NCBI RefSeq assembly: GCF_014230315.1
Contig: NZ_JACLAW010000002.1
Location: forward strand, 62,001-126,000
Length of the DNA: 64,000 nt
Direction of reading: 5' to 3'
Source of the DNA: Novosphingobium flavum
GTDB lineage: Bacteria; Pseudomonadota; Alphaproteobacteria; Sphingomonadales; Sphingomonadaceae
Below the pieces are notes generated by a model. The model did no database searches, was not told where the DNA came from, and saw only the letters and a list, made by a program, of their open reading frames with translations. Within the stretch, counting starts at the first letter, position 1; each line of letters begins with the position of its first letter. Of the stretch, positions 46,271 to 53,998 are shown piece after piece. Made by a program: the position numbers and the translations under genes.

Positions 46271-47284
46271 ATGCACGGCAACGTCCTGGAACTGGCGATG
46301 GATATCTCGCGCATCACCGGCGAGAAAATCGCCGGGCTCGAGCAGATCATGCTCAAGACCAAGATGCTGTCGATCAATGCCCGGCTGGAAGCGGCGCGCG
46401 CGGGCGAGATCGGCCAGAGCTTTTCAGTGGTGGCGCGCGAGATGGGCACCGTGGCCGACGAGGTCAACGCCATGTCGGCCGAACTGAACCGCGCGATGAA
46501 CGACAACGCCGCCCGGATCGAGCAGGCCGGGCGCGAGATGATGCTCGGCATGCGCGGCAGCCGCCTTGCCGACATCGCCCGCAATACGGTCGAGATCATC
46601 GACCGCAATCTCTACGAACGCTCCTGCGACGTGCGCTGGTGGGCAACCGACAGCGCCGTGGTGGATGCGGTGGAAAGCCCCGCGATCGAGGCTGCCCGCC
46701 ATGCCTCGTCCCGCCTCGCCACGATCCTGCGCTCCTATACCGTCTATCTCGACCTGTGGATCGCCGATGCCACCGGGCGGATCGTCGCCACCGGGCGGCC
46801 CGAACGCTATCCCGGCCTGACCGGGCGCGACGTCAGCCGCGAGGACTGGTTCCGCGAAGGAATCCAGACAGCAGACGGCGATGCCTTCACCGTCTGCGAC
46901 GTGGCCCAGAACCCGGCGTTGGGCGGGGCGGACGTGGCCGCCTATGCCACCGCGATCCGCGTCGGGGGAGAGCCGAACGGGCGCGCGCTCGGTGTGCTGG
47001 GCATCTTCTTCGACTGGCGGCCCCAGGCCCAGGCCATCGTTACCGGCGTTTCCCTCTCCGACGAGGAGCGCGCCGCCAGCCGGGTCATGCTGCTCGACGC
47101 CCGGCACAAGGTCATTGCCTCGTCCGACGGCCGGACCGGCGACACCTTCGCGCTGAAGGCCGAGGCGGCGTGGGGCCACTATGCGGAGGGCCGCAAGCTC
47201 GTGGCCTATGGCCTGACGCCGGGCTACGAGACTTACCAGGGGCTGGGCTGGTACGGCTGCATCGAAACCTCGGCGGCGCTTTGA
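46271..47284 (+). CDS. Soluble chemoreceptor-like protein: MCP signalling tip followed by Cache-like sensor
   Basis: A 337-residue protein with no transmembrane helix or signal peptide. Residues 20-68 match the hairpin tip of methyl-accepting chemotaxis proteins (TKMLSINARLEAARAGEIGQSFSVVAREM), the site that contacts CheA and CheW. Residues 105-335 resemble a PDC/Cache sensor: the pattern VYLDLWIADATGRIVATGRPERYPGL, then GRDVSREDWFREGI and ALGVLGIFFDW is typical of ligand-binding Cache domains. The order (signalling tip first, sensor last) and the cytoplasmic location are the reverse of classic receptors. The coiled coil around the tip is very short. ATG 46271 has GGGGGAA upstream. No che genes are in the window. 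Confidence 0.75.
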   Translation: MHGNVLELAMDISRITGEKIAGLEQIMLKTKMLSINARLEAARAGEIGQSFSVVAREMGTVADEVNAMSAELNRAMNDNAARIEQAGREMMLGMRGSRLADIARNTVEIIDRNLYERSCDVRWWATDSAVVDAVESPAIEAARHASSRLATILRSYTVYLDLWIADATGRIVATGRPERYPGLTGRDVSREDWFREGIQTADGDAFTVCDVAQNPALGGADVAAYATAIRVGGEPNGRALGVLGIFFDWRPQAQAIVTGVSLSDEERAASRVMLLDARHKVIASSDGRTGDTFALKAEAAWGHYAEGRKLVAYGLTPGYETYQGLGWYGCIETSAAL

Positions 47285-47338
47285 ATTTTTGCGCGAAGCG
47301 CAGGCAGAAAAAGGAAGATAGTCCTAGGGCCATGGCTG

Positions 47339-47478
47339 CAGACCCCTTGCCGTCTCCCGGCGCCAGGGCCGCGGGGACGGCGCCCCCGCCGGCTAATCCA
47401 TCGCCGGAAGACGTTCCGGGGTACAGGGGCGATAGCCCCAGCTTCTTCCGAATTTATTCCGCTGCGCGGGAAGAAGTG
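47339..47478. repeat. Dispersed intergenic repeat, family 2, copy 2
   Basis: Contains CAGACCCCTTGCCGTC followed by TCCCGGCGC (47339-47363), and later CGGAAGACGTTCCGGGG with TACAGGGGCGATAGCCCC (47403-47438). The first block matches 60341-60365 with one difference, and the second resembles 60408-60444 and 61541-61560. It fills the gap between convergent genes. Confidence 0.6.
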
Positions 47479-47480
47479 AC

Positions 47481-47876
47481 TCAACCCGTGAAGGGCGCGG
47501 CGACTTCGGGCGGCACGCGCATCAGGCGGCCCGTGGCGCGATCGATCATCGCCCAGGTGGTGCGGGCCGAGACGACGAGCCTGCCCGCCCTGTCGAAGAA
47601 ATCGACGCGGCGGTCGAAGCGGGCGCCGCTGGGCCCTTCGGGGATGAAGGTTTCGGCGGTGACGCTTTCGCCGAGGGCGATGTTGCCCTTGTAGTCGATC
47701 TCATGGCGGGCGACGACCCAGACATAGGCCTCGACATGCTCCGGCGGGGCCACCGCTTCCCAGTGGGCCGTGGCGATCTGTTCCATCCATTGCACCCAGA
47801 CCGCGTTGTTGACGTGGCCGAGCACGTCGATGTGCTGCGGCTCGGCCACGAAGGTCTGGGTGAAGCGGGCTGTCAC
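47481..47876 (-). CDS. Acyl-CoA thioesterase, 4-hydroxybenzoyl-CoA thioesterase-like hotdog fold
   Basis: A 131-residue hotdog-fold thioesterase that cleaves acyl-CoA. The conserved start TFVAEPQHIDVLGHVNNAVWVQWMEQI contains the catalytic aspartate of this subfamily (D17 in HIDVLGHVNN) and the VVARHEIDYKGNIALGESV strand pair is typical. The GTG at 47876 overlaps the stop of the S9 peptidase gene (GTGA), showing that it is translated as its downstream partner. The longer open frame to 48275 is inside the peptidase gene. Substrate unknown. Confidence 0.87.
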   Translation of the reverse strand: MTARFTQTFVAEPQHIDVLGHVNNAVWVQWMEQIATAHWEAVAPPEHVEAYVWVVARHEIDYKGNIALGESVTAETFIPEGPSGARFDRRVDFFDRAGRLVVSARTTWAMIDRATGRLMRVPPEVAAPFTG

Positions 47877-49963
47877 TCGCAAAGGCCGAGTTGCCAGAGG
47901 ATGAAGGCAAATTCCTCCGCCGTTTCCCTGAGGCTTTCGAAGCGGCCCGACTTGCCGCCGTGGCCCGCGCCCATGTTGGTCTTGAGCAGCAGTTCGTTGG
48001 AATCCGTCTTGAGTTCGCGCAAGCGGGCGACCCACTTGGCGGGCTCCCAGTAAGTCACGCGCGGATCGTTGAGGCCGGCGGTGACGAGGAGCGGGGGATA
48101 GGCCTGAGCCGAAACCTGATCGTAGGGCGAATAGGAGCGGATCAGCTCGAATGCCGCCTTGTCCTCGATCGGGTTGCCCCATTCGGGCCATTCGCCGGGG
48201 GTGAGCGGCAGGCTTTCGTCGAGCATGGTATTGAGCACGTCGACGAAGGGAACGTGAGCGACGACCGCGCCCCACAGGGCGGGATCGGAATTGATCACCG
48301 CGCCCATCAGTTCGCCGCCGGCCGAGCCGCCCGAGATCGAGATCCGGCCCGGCGCGGTGTGGCCGCGTTCGATCAGGCCTTTGGCGACATCGACGAAGTC
48401 GTTGAAGGTGTTGGCGCGGCGTTCGAGCTTGCCCGCCTTGTACCAGGCGCGGCCGAGATCGTCGCCGCCGCGAATGTGGGCGATGGCATAGGCGAAGCCG
48501 CGATCGACGAGACTGAGGCGGGTGGTGGAAAAGCCAGGCGGGATGGCGATGCCATAGGCGCCGTAGCCGTAGAGGTGGAGCGGGCCGTCGCCATTTTGAT
48601 ATTGGGCGGGGCGATCCTTGCGCATGACCACGCTGACCGGGATCAGGGTGCCGTCGCGCGCGGGCACTTCGAGGCGCTCGGTCACGTAGAGCGAGGCATC
48701 GTAGCCGGAGGGGATTTCCTGGACCTTGCGCGGCTCCAGCCGCCGCTCGGCCACGTGATAGTCATAGACCGTGGCCGGGCTGACCATCGATTCGTAGCCC
48801 AGACGCAGGACGGTGGTGTCCCACTCCGGATTGTCGCCCATCCCGGCGTCGTAGCTGGCTTCGGGGAAGACGATAGGCTCGATCCGGGCGGGATCGTCGT
48901 AGTAGCGGATCTCGATCTGGTCGAGCCCGGCGCGGCGCCCTTCGACCACGTAGAACTGGCGGAACAGCTCGAAGCCGGTGAGGTAGAACTCGTCCGTGCC
49001 TTCGATCAGCGTGGTCCATTCCCCGGGCGAGGCAAGCGGGGCGGTGGCGAGGCGGAAGTTCTCGTGCGTGTCGTTGGCGTGGACGTAAAGCGTCTCGCCG
49101 AAGAGGTCGACGTCGTATTCGACGCCGCCCTGGCGCGGCTTGACCAGCAGCGGCGCGGCCAGCGGATCGCTCACCGGAACGAGGCGGACCTCGCTGGTTT
49201 CGTGATCGCTGGTCGAGATGACCAGCCATTCCTCGTTGGCCGAAAGGCCCGAGCCGACGCGGAAGCCTTCGTCATCCTCGTGGTAAAGCTCGACGTCGCT
49301 CTCCAGCGGCTGGCCGAGCCAGTGGAGGCGGGCATTGTCGGTCCGCCACTGTTCGTTCGCGAGCGAATAGACGAGGCCCTTGTCGCCCGCGACCCAGACG
49401 AGGGAGGAGAGGGTTCCGGGAATCTCGTCGGCCAGCAGTTCGCCGGTGGCGAGGTCCTTGATCCGGGCGGTGAAGCGCTCCGAGCCGTTGTCGTCGACCG
49501 CATAGGCGAGCAGGCGAGCGTCCTTGCTGAGCGAGAGCGCGCCGAGGCGGAAGTATTCCTTGCCCTCGGCCAGGGCGACCTCGTCGAGGATCAGCTCGTC
49601 AGGCCCGCCGGCGACAGGCCTGCGCCACCACTTCTTGTATTCGGCGCCTTCCTCGAACTCGATCCAGTAGAGCCAGTCGCCGTCCTTCTGCGGGACCGAC
49701 TTGTCGGCCTCCTTGATCCGGGCGCGCATTTCGGTGAACAGGCTGTCGATCAGGCCCTGACGCGGCTTCATCCGCGCCTCGAACCAGGCATTTTCGGCCT
49801 CGAGATGGGCGAGCACGTCCTTGTCGGTCACCTCGGGATAGCCGGGATCGCGCAGCCAGGCGTAATCGTCGGCGACCGTTATGCCGTGATGCGTGACGCT
49901 GCTGGGCTTGCGGGCGGCGGCAGGGGGAGCGAGCGGCGCGGCCGCGAGAGTGGAACTTGCCAT
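47873..49963 (-). CDS. S9-family serine peptidase, oligopeptidase B type
   Basis: A 696-residue prolyl-oligopeptidase-family enzyme that cuts short peptides, in the oligopeptidase B branch usually after Arg or Lys. A beta-propeller (about 70-410) gates a C-terminal alpha/beta-hydrolase domain with the nucleophile S547 in GGSAGGELMG; the motif LYGYGAYGIAIPP and PLLVTAGLNDPRVTYWEP (aspartate region) and the C-terminal GHGGKSGR (histidine) complete the triad. The N-terminus is Ala/Pro-rich without a clear signal peptide. ATG 49963 is used; another, three codons upstream, is equally plausible. It is divergent from aminopeptidase P, both peptide-degrading. Confidence 0.93.
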   Translation of the reverse strand: MASSTLAAAPLAPPAAARKPSSVTHHGITVADDYAWLRDPGYPEVTDKDVLAHLEAENAWFEARMKPRQGLIDSLFTEMRARIKEADKSVPQKDGDWLYWIEFEEGAEYKKWWRRPVAGGPDELILDEVALAEGKEYFRLGALSLSKDARLLAYAVDDNGSERFTARIKDLATGELLADEIPGTLSSLVWVAGDKGLVYSLANEQWRTDNARLHWLGQPLESDVELYHEDDEGFRVGSGLSANEEWLVISTSDHETSEVRLVPVSDPLAAPLLVKPRQGGVEYDVDLFGETLYVHANDTHENFRLATAPLASPGEWTTLIEGTDEFYLTGFELFRQFYVVEGRRAGLDQIEIRYYDDPARIEPIVFPEASYDAGMGDNPEWDTTVLRLGYESMVSPATVYDYHVAERRLEPRKVQEIPSGYDASLYVTERLEVPARDGTLIPVSVVMRKDRPAQYQNGDGPLHLYGYGAYGIAIPPGFSTTRLSLVDRGFAYAIAHIRGGDDLGRAWYKAGKLERRANTFNDFVDVAKGLIERGHTAPGRISISGGSAGGELMGAVINSDPALWGAVVAHVPFVDVLNTMLDESLPLTPGEWPEWGNPIEDKAAFELIRSYSPYDQVSAQAYPPLLVTAGLNDPRVTYWEPAKWVARLRELKTDSNELLLKTNMGAGHGGKSGRFESLRETAEEFAFILWQLGLCE

Positions 49964-50029
49964 GCACAGCATCTATGTTGGCAAGGACCCCACATCAACC
50001 CGCCACCTTGACCAGGACCAAAGCCCAAG

Positions 50030-51850
50030 ATGCTGATGACCTCTGCCCAAGCCCGCCTTACCGCCTTGCGCCAGGAACTGTCGCGGCAGGGCCTCGACGG
50101 TTTCGTCGTGCCGATTTCCGACGAGCACATGAGCGAATATGTCGGTGCCTATGCCCAGCGGCTAGCTTGGCTGACCGGCTTCGGCGGCTCGGCCGGGACC
50201 GTGGTGGTCCTCAAGGACGAGGCCGCGATCTTCGTCGACGGGCGCTATACCCTGCAGGTGCGCGACCAGGTGGACGGGGCGCTCTATGCCTATGAGAGCG
50301 TGCCGCAGACCTCGGTGGCGAAGTGGCTGGGCGCGCATGCGGGCGAAGGGGCGCGGATCGGCTACGACGCCTGGCTGCACGGCAAGCGCTGGGCCGACGC
50401 GGCGCGGGCCGCGCTCAAGCTCAAGGGCGCGGAGCTGGTTGCGGTCGAAGCCAATCCGGTCGACGCGGTGTGGAGCGACCGGCCCGCGCCTTCGGCCGCG
50501 CCGGCGCTGGTTCATCCCGATGCCTTTGCCGGCCAGCCGAGCGAGGCCAAGCGCGCCGCCGTTGCCGGGTGGCTGGGCGAGCAGGGGCTCGATGCCGTGG
50601 TCATCTCGGCGCTGGATTCGATCGCCTGGCTGCTTAACATCCGGGGCTCGGACGTGGAGCGGACGCCGGTGACGCTCTCCTTCGTGATCGCCCATGCCGA
50701 CGGCACGGCCGACCTGTTCATCGCGCCCGAAAAGGTCACGGCGGAGCTTTCCGCCCACCTCGGCAATGCCGTGCGGCTGCGCCCGCGCGCCGATTTCGAG
50801 AGCGCGCTGGCGGCTTTGGCGGGGCAGAAGGTGGCGGTCGATCCCGAGCGGTCGGTCAGTGCGATCTTTTCCGCGTTGCAGGCCGCCGGGGCCGATATCG
50901 CCGAGCGGACCGATCCGGTCGTGCTGCCCAAGGCGGTCAAGAACGCCGCCGAGCAGGCCGGGCACCGCGCGGCCCAGGCGCGCGACGGGGCGGCCGTGGC
51001 GCGCTTCCTCCACTGGCTCGAGCAGGAAGGGCCGAGCGGGGCCGTAACCGAGCTTTCCGCCGCCGAACGCTTGCACCAGTTCCGGCGCGAAACCGGGCAA
51101 CTGGTCGACCTCTCGTTCGACACGATCTCGGGCGCGGGGCCGAACGGGGCGATCGTTCATTACCGGGTGAGCGAGGAGACCAACCGGCTGCTCGAACCGG
51201 GCAGCGTCTATCTGGTCGATTCGGGCGGGCAATATGCCGACGGCACGACCGACATCACCCGCACGGTGTGGATCGGCGGCGCGGGCGAGGCGCAGGAGCC
51301 GGGCGCCGAGGTCAAGGACCGCTGGACCCGGGTGCTCAAGGGCCACATCGCGCTGGCCCGCGCCGTATTTCCGCGCGGCACCTTCGGCAGCCAGCTCGAC
51401 ACCCTTGCCCGCCAGTTCCTGTGGCACGCCGGGCTCGACTATGCCCACGGCACCGGGCACGGGGTGGGCTCGTTCCTCTCCGTCCACGAAGGGCCGCAGC
51501 GGATTTCGCGCGCCGCCGGGGGCCAGGCCGGGACCGAGCAGGAATTGCTCCCGGGCATGATCGTTTCCAATGAGCCGGGCTATTACAAGACCGGCGCCTA
51601 CGGCATCCGCATCGAGAACCTCGTGCTGGTGGAAGAGCGGGCGATCGACGAGGCCGAGGAGACATCGCTCGGCTTCGAGACGCTCACCCTCGTCCCGCTC
51701 GACCGGCGGCTGCTGTCGATGGCGATCCTCGATCCGGGCGAGGCTGCCTGGTGGAACGCCTATCACGCCAAGGTCCGCGACGTGCTGGCCCCGCAGCTGG
51801 AAGGCGCGGCGCTGGACTGGCTGGAAGAAGCCTGCCGGCCGCTGGACTGA
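50030..51850 (+). CDS. Aminopeptidase P-family metallopeptidase (M24B)
   Basis: Removes N-terminal residues preceding proline. The 606-residue protein has the three-domain eukaryote-type form: two creatinase-like domains (about 5-300) and the pita-bread catalytic domain (about 310-540) with the dinuclear metal ligands in YLVDSGGQYADGTTDITRT (Asp pair), the HGTGHGVG histidine, NEPGYYKTGAYGIRIEN and E-N-L-V-L glutamates, plus a C-terminal C domain. The start could be ATG 50030 or 50036. Its divergent neighbour is the S9 peptidase, 66 bp away; together they probably serve peptide turnover. Confidence 0.95.
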   Translation: MLMTSAQARLTALRQELSRQGLDGFVVPISDEHMSEYVGAYAQRLAWLTGFGGSAGTVVVLKDEAAIFVDGRYTLQVRDQVDGALYAYESVPQTSVAKWLGAHAGEGARIGYDAWLHGKRWADAARAALKLKGAELVAVEANPVDAVWSDRPAPSAAPALVHPDAFAGQPSEAKRAAVAGWLGEQGLDAVVISALDSIAWLLNIRGSDVERTPVTLSFVIAHADGTADLFIAPEKVTAELSAHLGNAVRLRPRADFESALAALAGQKVAVDPERSVSAIFSALQAAGADIAERTDPVVLPKAVKNAAEQAGHRAAQARDGAAVARFLHWLEQEGPSGAVTELSAAERLHQFRRETGQLVDLSFDTISGAGPNGAIVHYRVSEETNRLLEPGSVYLVDSGGQYADGTTDITRTVWIGGAGEAQEPGAEVKDRWTRVLKGHIALARAVFPRGTFGSQLDTLARQFLWHAGLDYAHGTGHGVGSFLSVHEGPQRISRAAGGQAGTEQELLPGMIVSNEPGYYKTGAYGIRIENLVLVEERAIDEAEETSLGFETLTLVPLDRRLLSMAILDPGEAAWWNAYHAKVRDVLAPQLEGAALDWLEEACRPLD

Positions 51851-51862
51851 CCCTGTTCCTGT

Positions 51863-51883
51863 CGGGCCCATTAATCGGGCCCG
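51863..51883. terminator. Possible weak hairpin terminator after aminopeptidase P gene
   Basis: CGGGCCC and GGGCCCG flank an ATTAATC loop 13 bp after the stop codon. There is no T-run, so efficiency is doubtful. Confidence 0.4.
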
Positions 51884-52038
51884 GCGGGGGCGACAATTAG
51901 CGACAAAAAACCCGTCCTGCGGCATAATCCCGCGACAGCCCCGCGCTAGAAGGGGCCATGGAAGTCGACCGCGCCGCTGGTTCCCAGCCCTTCCCTTCCC
52001 CCGCGGCGCGGCGGCTTCCTTCTGGACGGAGAGATCCC

Positions 52039-52659
52039 ATGAAGAAGATTACCCTGGCGCTGAGCGCGGCCGCCCTCGGCCTTGCCGGCACGGTTGCCGG
52101 TGTCGCCGTGGCCCAGCAGGCCGCTCGCCCCGATCGCCCGATGATGCAGGACCCCTTCGGCAATGCCACGGTGACCCGCGCCGAGGCCCAGGCCAAGGCG
52201 CTCGAACTGTTCGCCAGGCTCGATGCCAACAAGGATGGCAAGATCGACAAGGCCGACCGCGAGATCCGCCGCTCGGTCCGCCTCGACGAGATGTTCGCGA
52301 AGCTGGACACCAACAAGGACGGCAAGATCGACAAGGCCGAGTTCGCCGCCGCGCACCAGCCGGGCGCCGGTCCGATGGACGGAATGCGCGGCATGCACCG
52401 CATGGGTCCGGGGCCGATGATGGGCCGGATGGACGGCAATGGCGACAAGGCGGTCACCCGTGACGAATTCGTGGCCGGGGCGCTCAAGCGCTTCGACGCG
52501 GCCGATGCCAACAAGGATGGCAAGCTGACCCCCGAGGAACGCCGCGCCGCGATGCGCCAGCATATGGGTGATCGTGGCGGCAGGCACGGAGGCGGCCATC
52601 GCGGCGGCCCGATGGGCGGCCCGGGCATGACCCCTCCCCCGCCGCCGCCCGCGCAGTGA
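52039..52659 (+). CDS. Secreted protein with four EF-hand calcium-binding loops
   Basis: A 206-residue exported protein: signal peptide (1-26, cleavage after VAVAQ region) then four EF-hand loops at 62-73 (DANKDGKIDKAD), 90-101 (DTNKDGKIDKAE), 132-143 (DGNGDKAVTRDE) and 156-167 (DANKDGKLTPEE), all with intact calcium-coordinating positions except the third, which lacks the usual glycine context. The C-terminus is His/Gly- and Pro-rich (HMGDRGGRHGGGHRGG and a polyproline end), possibly also metal-binding. AGAGATCC precedes the ATG. It is followed 20 bp later by a paralogue and then a two-component system. Confidence 0.9.
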   Translation: MKKITLALSAAALGLAGTVAGVAVAQQAARPDRPMMQDPFGNATVTRAEAQAKALELFARLDANKDGKIDKADREIRRSVRLDEMFAKLDTNKDGKIDKAEFAAAHQPGAGPMDGMRGMHRMGPGPMMGRMDGNGDKAVTRDEFVAGALKRFDAADANKDGKLTPEERRAAMRQHMGDRGGRHGGGHRGGPMGGPGMTPPPPPPAQ

Positions 52660-52679
52660 TTGACCGGCAACGAAAGGCC

Positions 52680-53204
52680 ATGATCCAGATGAACCGCAAG
52701 ATGCTTCTGCCCGCCGTTGCCGTGGCCGCGATCTCCTTCGGGATCGTGGCCCCGGCCTTCGCCCAGATGGGCCCGGGCATGATGAACGACCCCTATGGCG
52801 ACGGCACCGTGACCCGGGCCGAAGCCGAGGCCCAGGCCGCCGAGCGCTTCGACAAGATCGACGCCAACAAGAACGGCGTGCTCGATCCCGAGGAAATGGC
52901 CGCCATGCGCCCGGCCCGGCCGGCGGGTGCCCCGGCCGGCGGCCCCGAAGGCGGCCCGCCTCCGGGCGCAGGCCAGCCGCGCGGCGGCCCCGGCGGCCCC
53001 GGCGGCGGCATGATGCGGCAGGCCGACAAGAACGGCGACGGCAAGATCGACAAGGCCGAATTCGTCGCCGCCCAGCTGGCCCGTTTCGACCAGATGGACG
53101 AGAACCACGACGGCAAGGCCACCAAGGAAGAGCGCACCAACTTCTTCGAGGACATGCGCGCCCGCATGATGATGCGCATGGGCGGCGGCGGTGGCGGCCA
53201 GTAA
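52680..53204 (+). CDS. Second secreted EF-hand protein
   Basis: A 174-residue exported paralogue of the preceding gene. Signal peptide 1-29 (cleavage near AFAQ), then three EF-hand loops at 61-72 (DANKNGVLDPEE), 116-127 (DKNGDGKIDKAE) and 140-151 (DENHDGKATKEE), with a Pro/Gly/Ala-rich linker (78-110) between the first and second. A degenerate first loop (GDGTVTRAE, near 40) shows it derives from a four-hand ancestor. The C-terminus is Met/Gly-rich. GAAAGG precedes ATG 52680; ATG 52689 is an alternative. Confidence 0.88.
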   Translation: MIQMNRKMLLPAVAVAAISFGIVAPAFAQMGPGMMNDPYGDGTVTRAEAEAQAAERFDKIDANKNGVLDPEEMAAMRPARPAGAPAGGPEGGPPPGAGQPRGGPGGPGGGMMRQADKNGDGKIDKAEFVAAQLARFDQMDENHDGKATKEERTNFFEDMRARMMMRMGGGGGGQ

Positions 53205-53242
53205 ATCTTGAAGCGACCTGACAAACCGGGCCGGACTGTGCC

Positions 53243-53989
53243 ATGACCACGGCCGAGATGACCGATACCGTTCCGATCAAGCTGCTCGTCGTCGACGACG
53301 AGGCGGCCCTGCGCGAGCCCCTGGCGGACTACCTGTCCCGCCAGGGCTTCGTCGTGCGGCAGGCTTCCAGCGCGGCCGAGGCCCGCAGCCGCCTGCGCGA
53401 CGACGTGCCGGATCTGGTCCTGCTCGACATCATGATGCCGGGCGAGGACGGCCTCTCGCTGTGCCGCCACCTCGTCGAGACCCGGCACCTGCCGACGATC
53501 TTCCTCACCGCCCGCGGCGAGGCGACGGACCGCATCGTCGGGCTTGAGATCGGGGCCGACGACTACGTGGTCAAGCCGTTCGAGCCGCGCGAACTGGTCG
53601 CCCGGATCCGCTCGGTCCTGCGCCGCGCCGCCCGCGCCGCGCCCGAGGGCGACGAGGAGGTCTTCGTTTTCGAGGACTGGACGCTCGATCCGCTCAAGCG
53701 CCGCCTGATCGATCCTGAAGGCGCGGTCGTGGCCATATCTTCGGCCGAGTTCCGCCTGCTGATGGCCTTCCTCGAACACCCGCGCCAGGTGCTCGACCGC
53801 GACCGCTTGCTCGAGATGGTGCAGGGCCGCGAGGCCCACCTGTTCGACCGCGCGGTGGACAACCAGGTCAGCCGCCTGCGCCGCAAGATCGAGGTCGACA
53901 GCCGCAATCCGCAGCTGATCCAGACCGTCTGGGGCGGGGGCTACATGCTGGCCGCCGAAGTGCGCCGCCAGCCGGCGGCGAAGGACTGA
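53243..53989 (+). CDS. OmpR-family response regulator
   Basis: A 248-residue two-component regulator. The receiver domain (about 12-125) has the acidic pair D18-D19, phospho-acceptor D62, T89 and K111; the C-terminal OmpR/PhoB winged helix (about 142-240) ends with DNQVSRLRRKIEVDSRNPQLIQTVWGGGYML. It starts 38 bp after the second EF-hand gene and its stop is nine bases before the histidine kinase start, so the pair is co-transcribed. Likely targets include the EF-hand genes upstream, by position. Confidence 0.95.
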   Translation: MTTAEMTDTVPIKLLVVDDEAALREPLADYLSRQGFVVRQASSAAEARSRLRDDVPDLVLLDIMMPGEDGLSLCRHLVETRHLPTIFLTARGEATDRIVGLEIGADDYVVKPFEPRELVARIRSVLRRAARAAPEGDEEVFVFEDWTLDPLKRRLIDPEGAVVAISSAEFRLLMAFLEHPRQVLDRDRLLEMVQGREAHLFDRAVDNQVSRLRRKIEVDSRNPQLIQTVWGGGYMLAAEVRRQPAAKD

Positions 53990-53998
53990 GCCGGCAAG

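Noticed and set aside
47877..48275. N-terminal extension of the thioesterase
   Set aside because: It lies inside the S9 peptidase gene in another frame; the GTG overlapping the peptidase stop gives a full hotdog domain.
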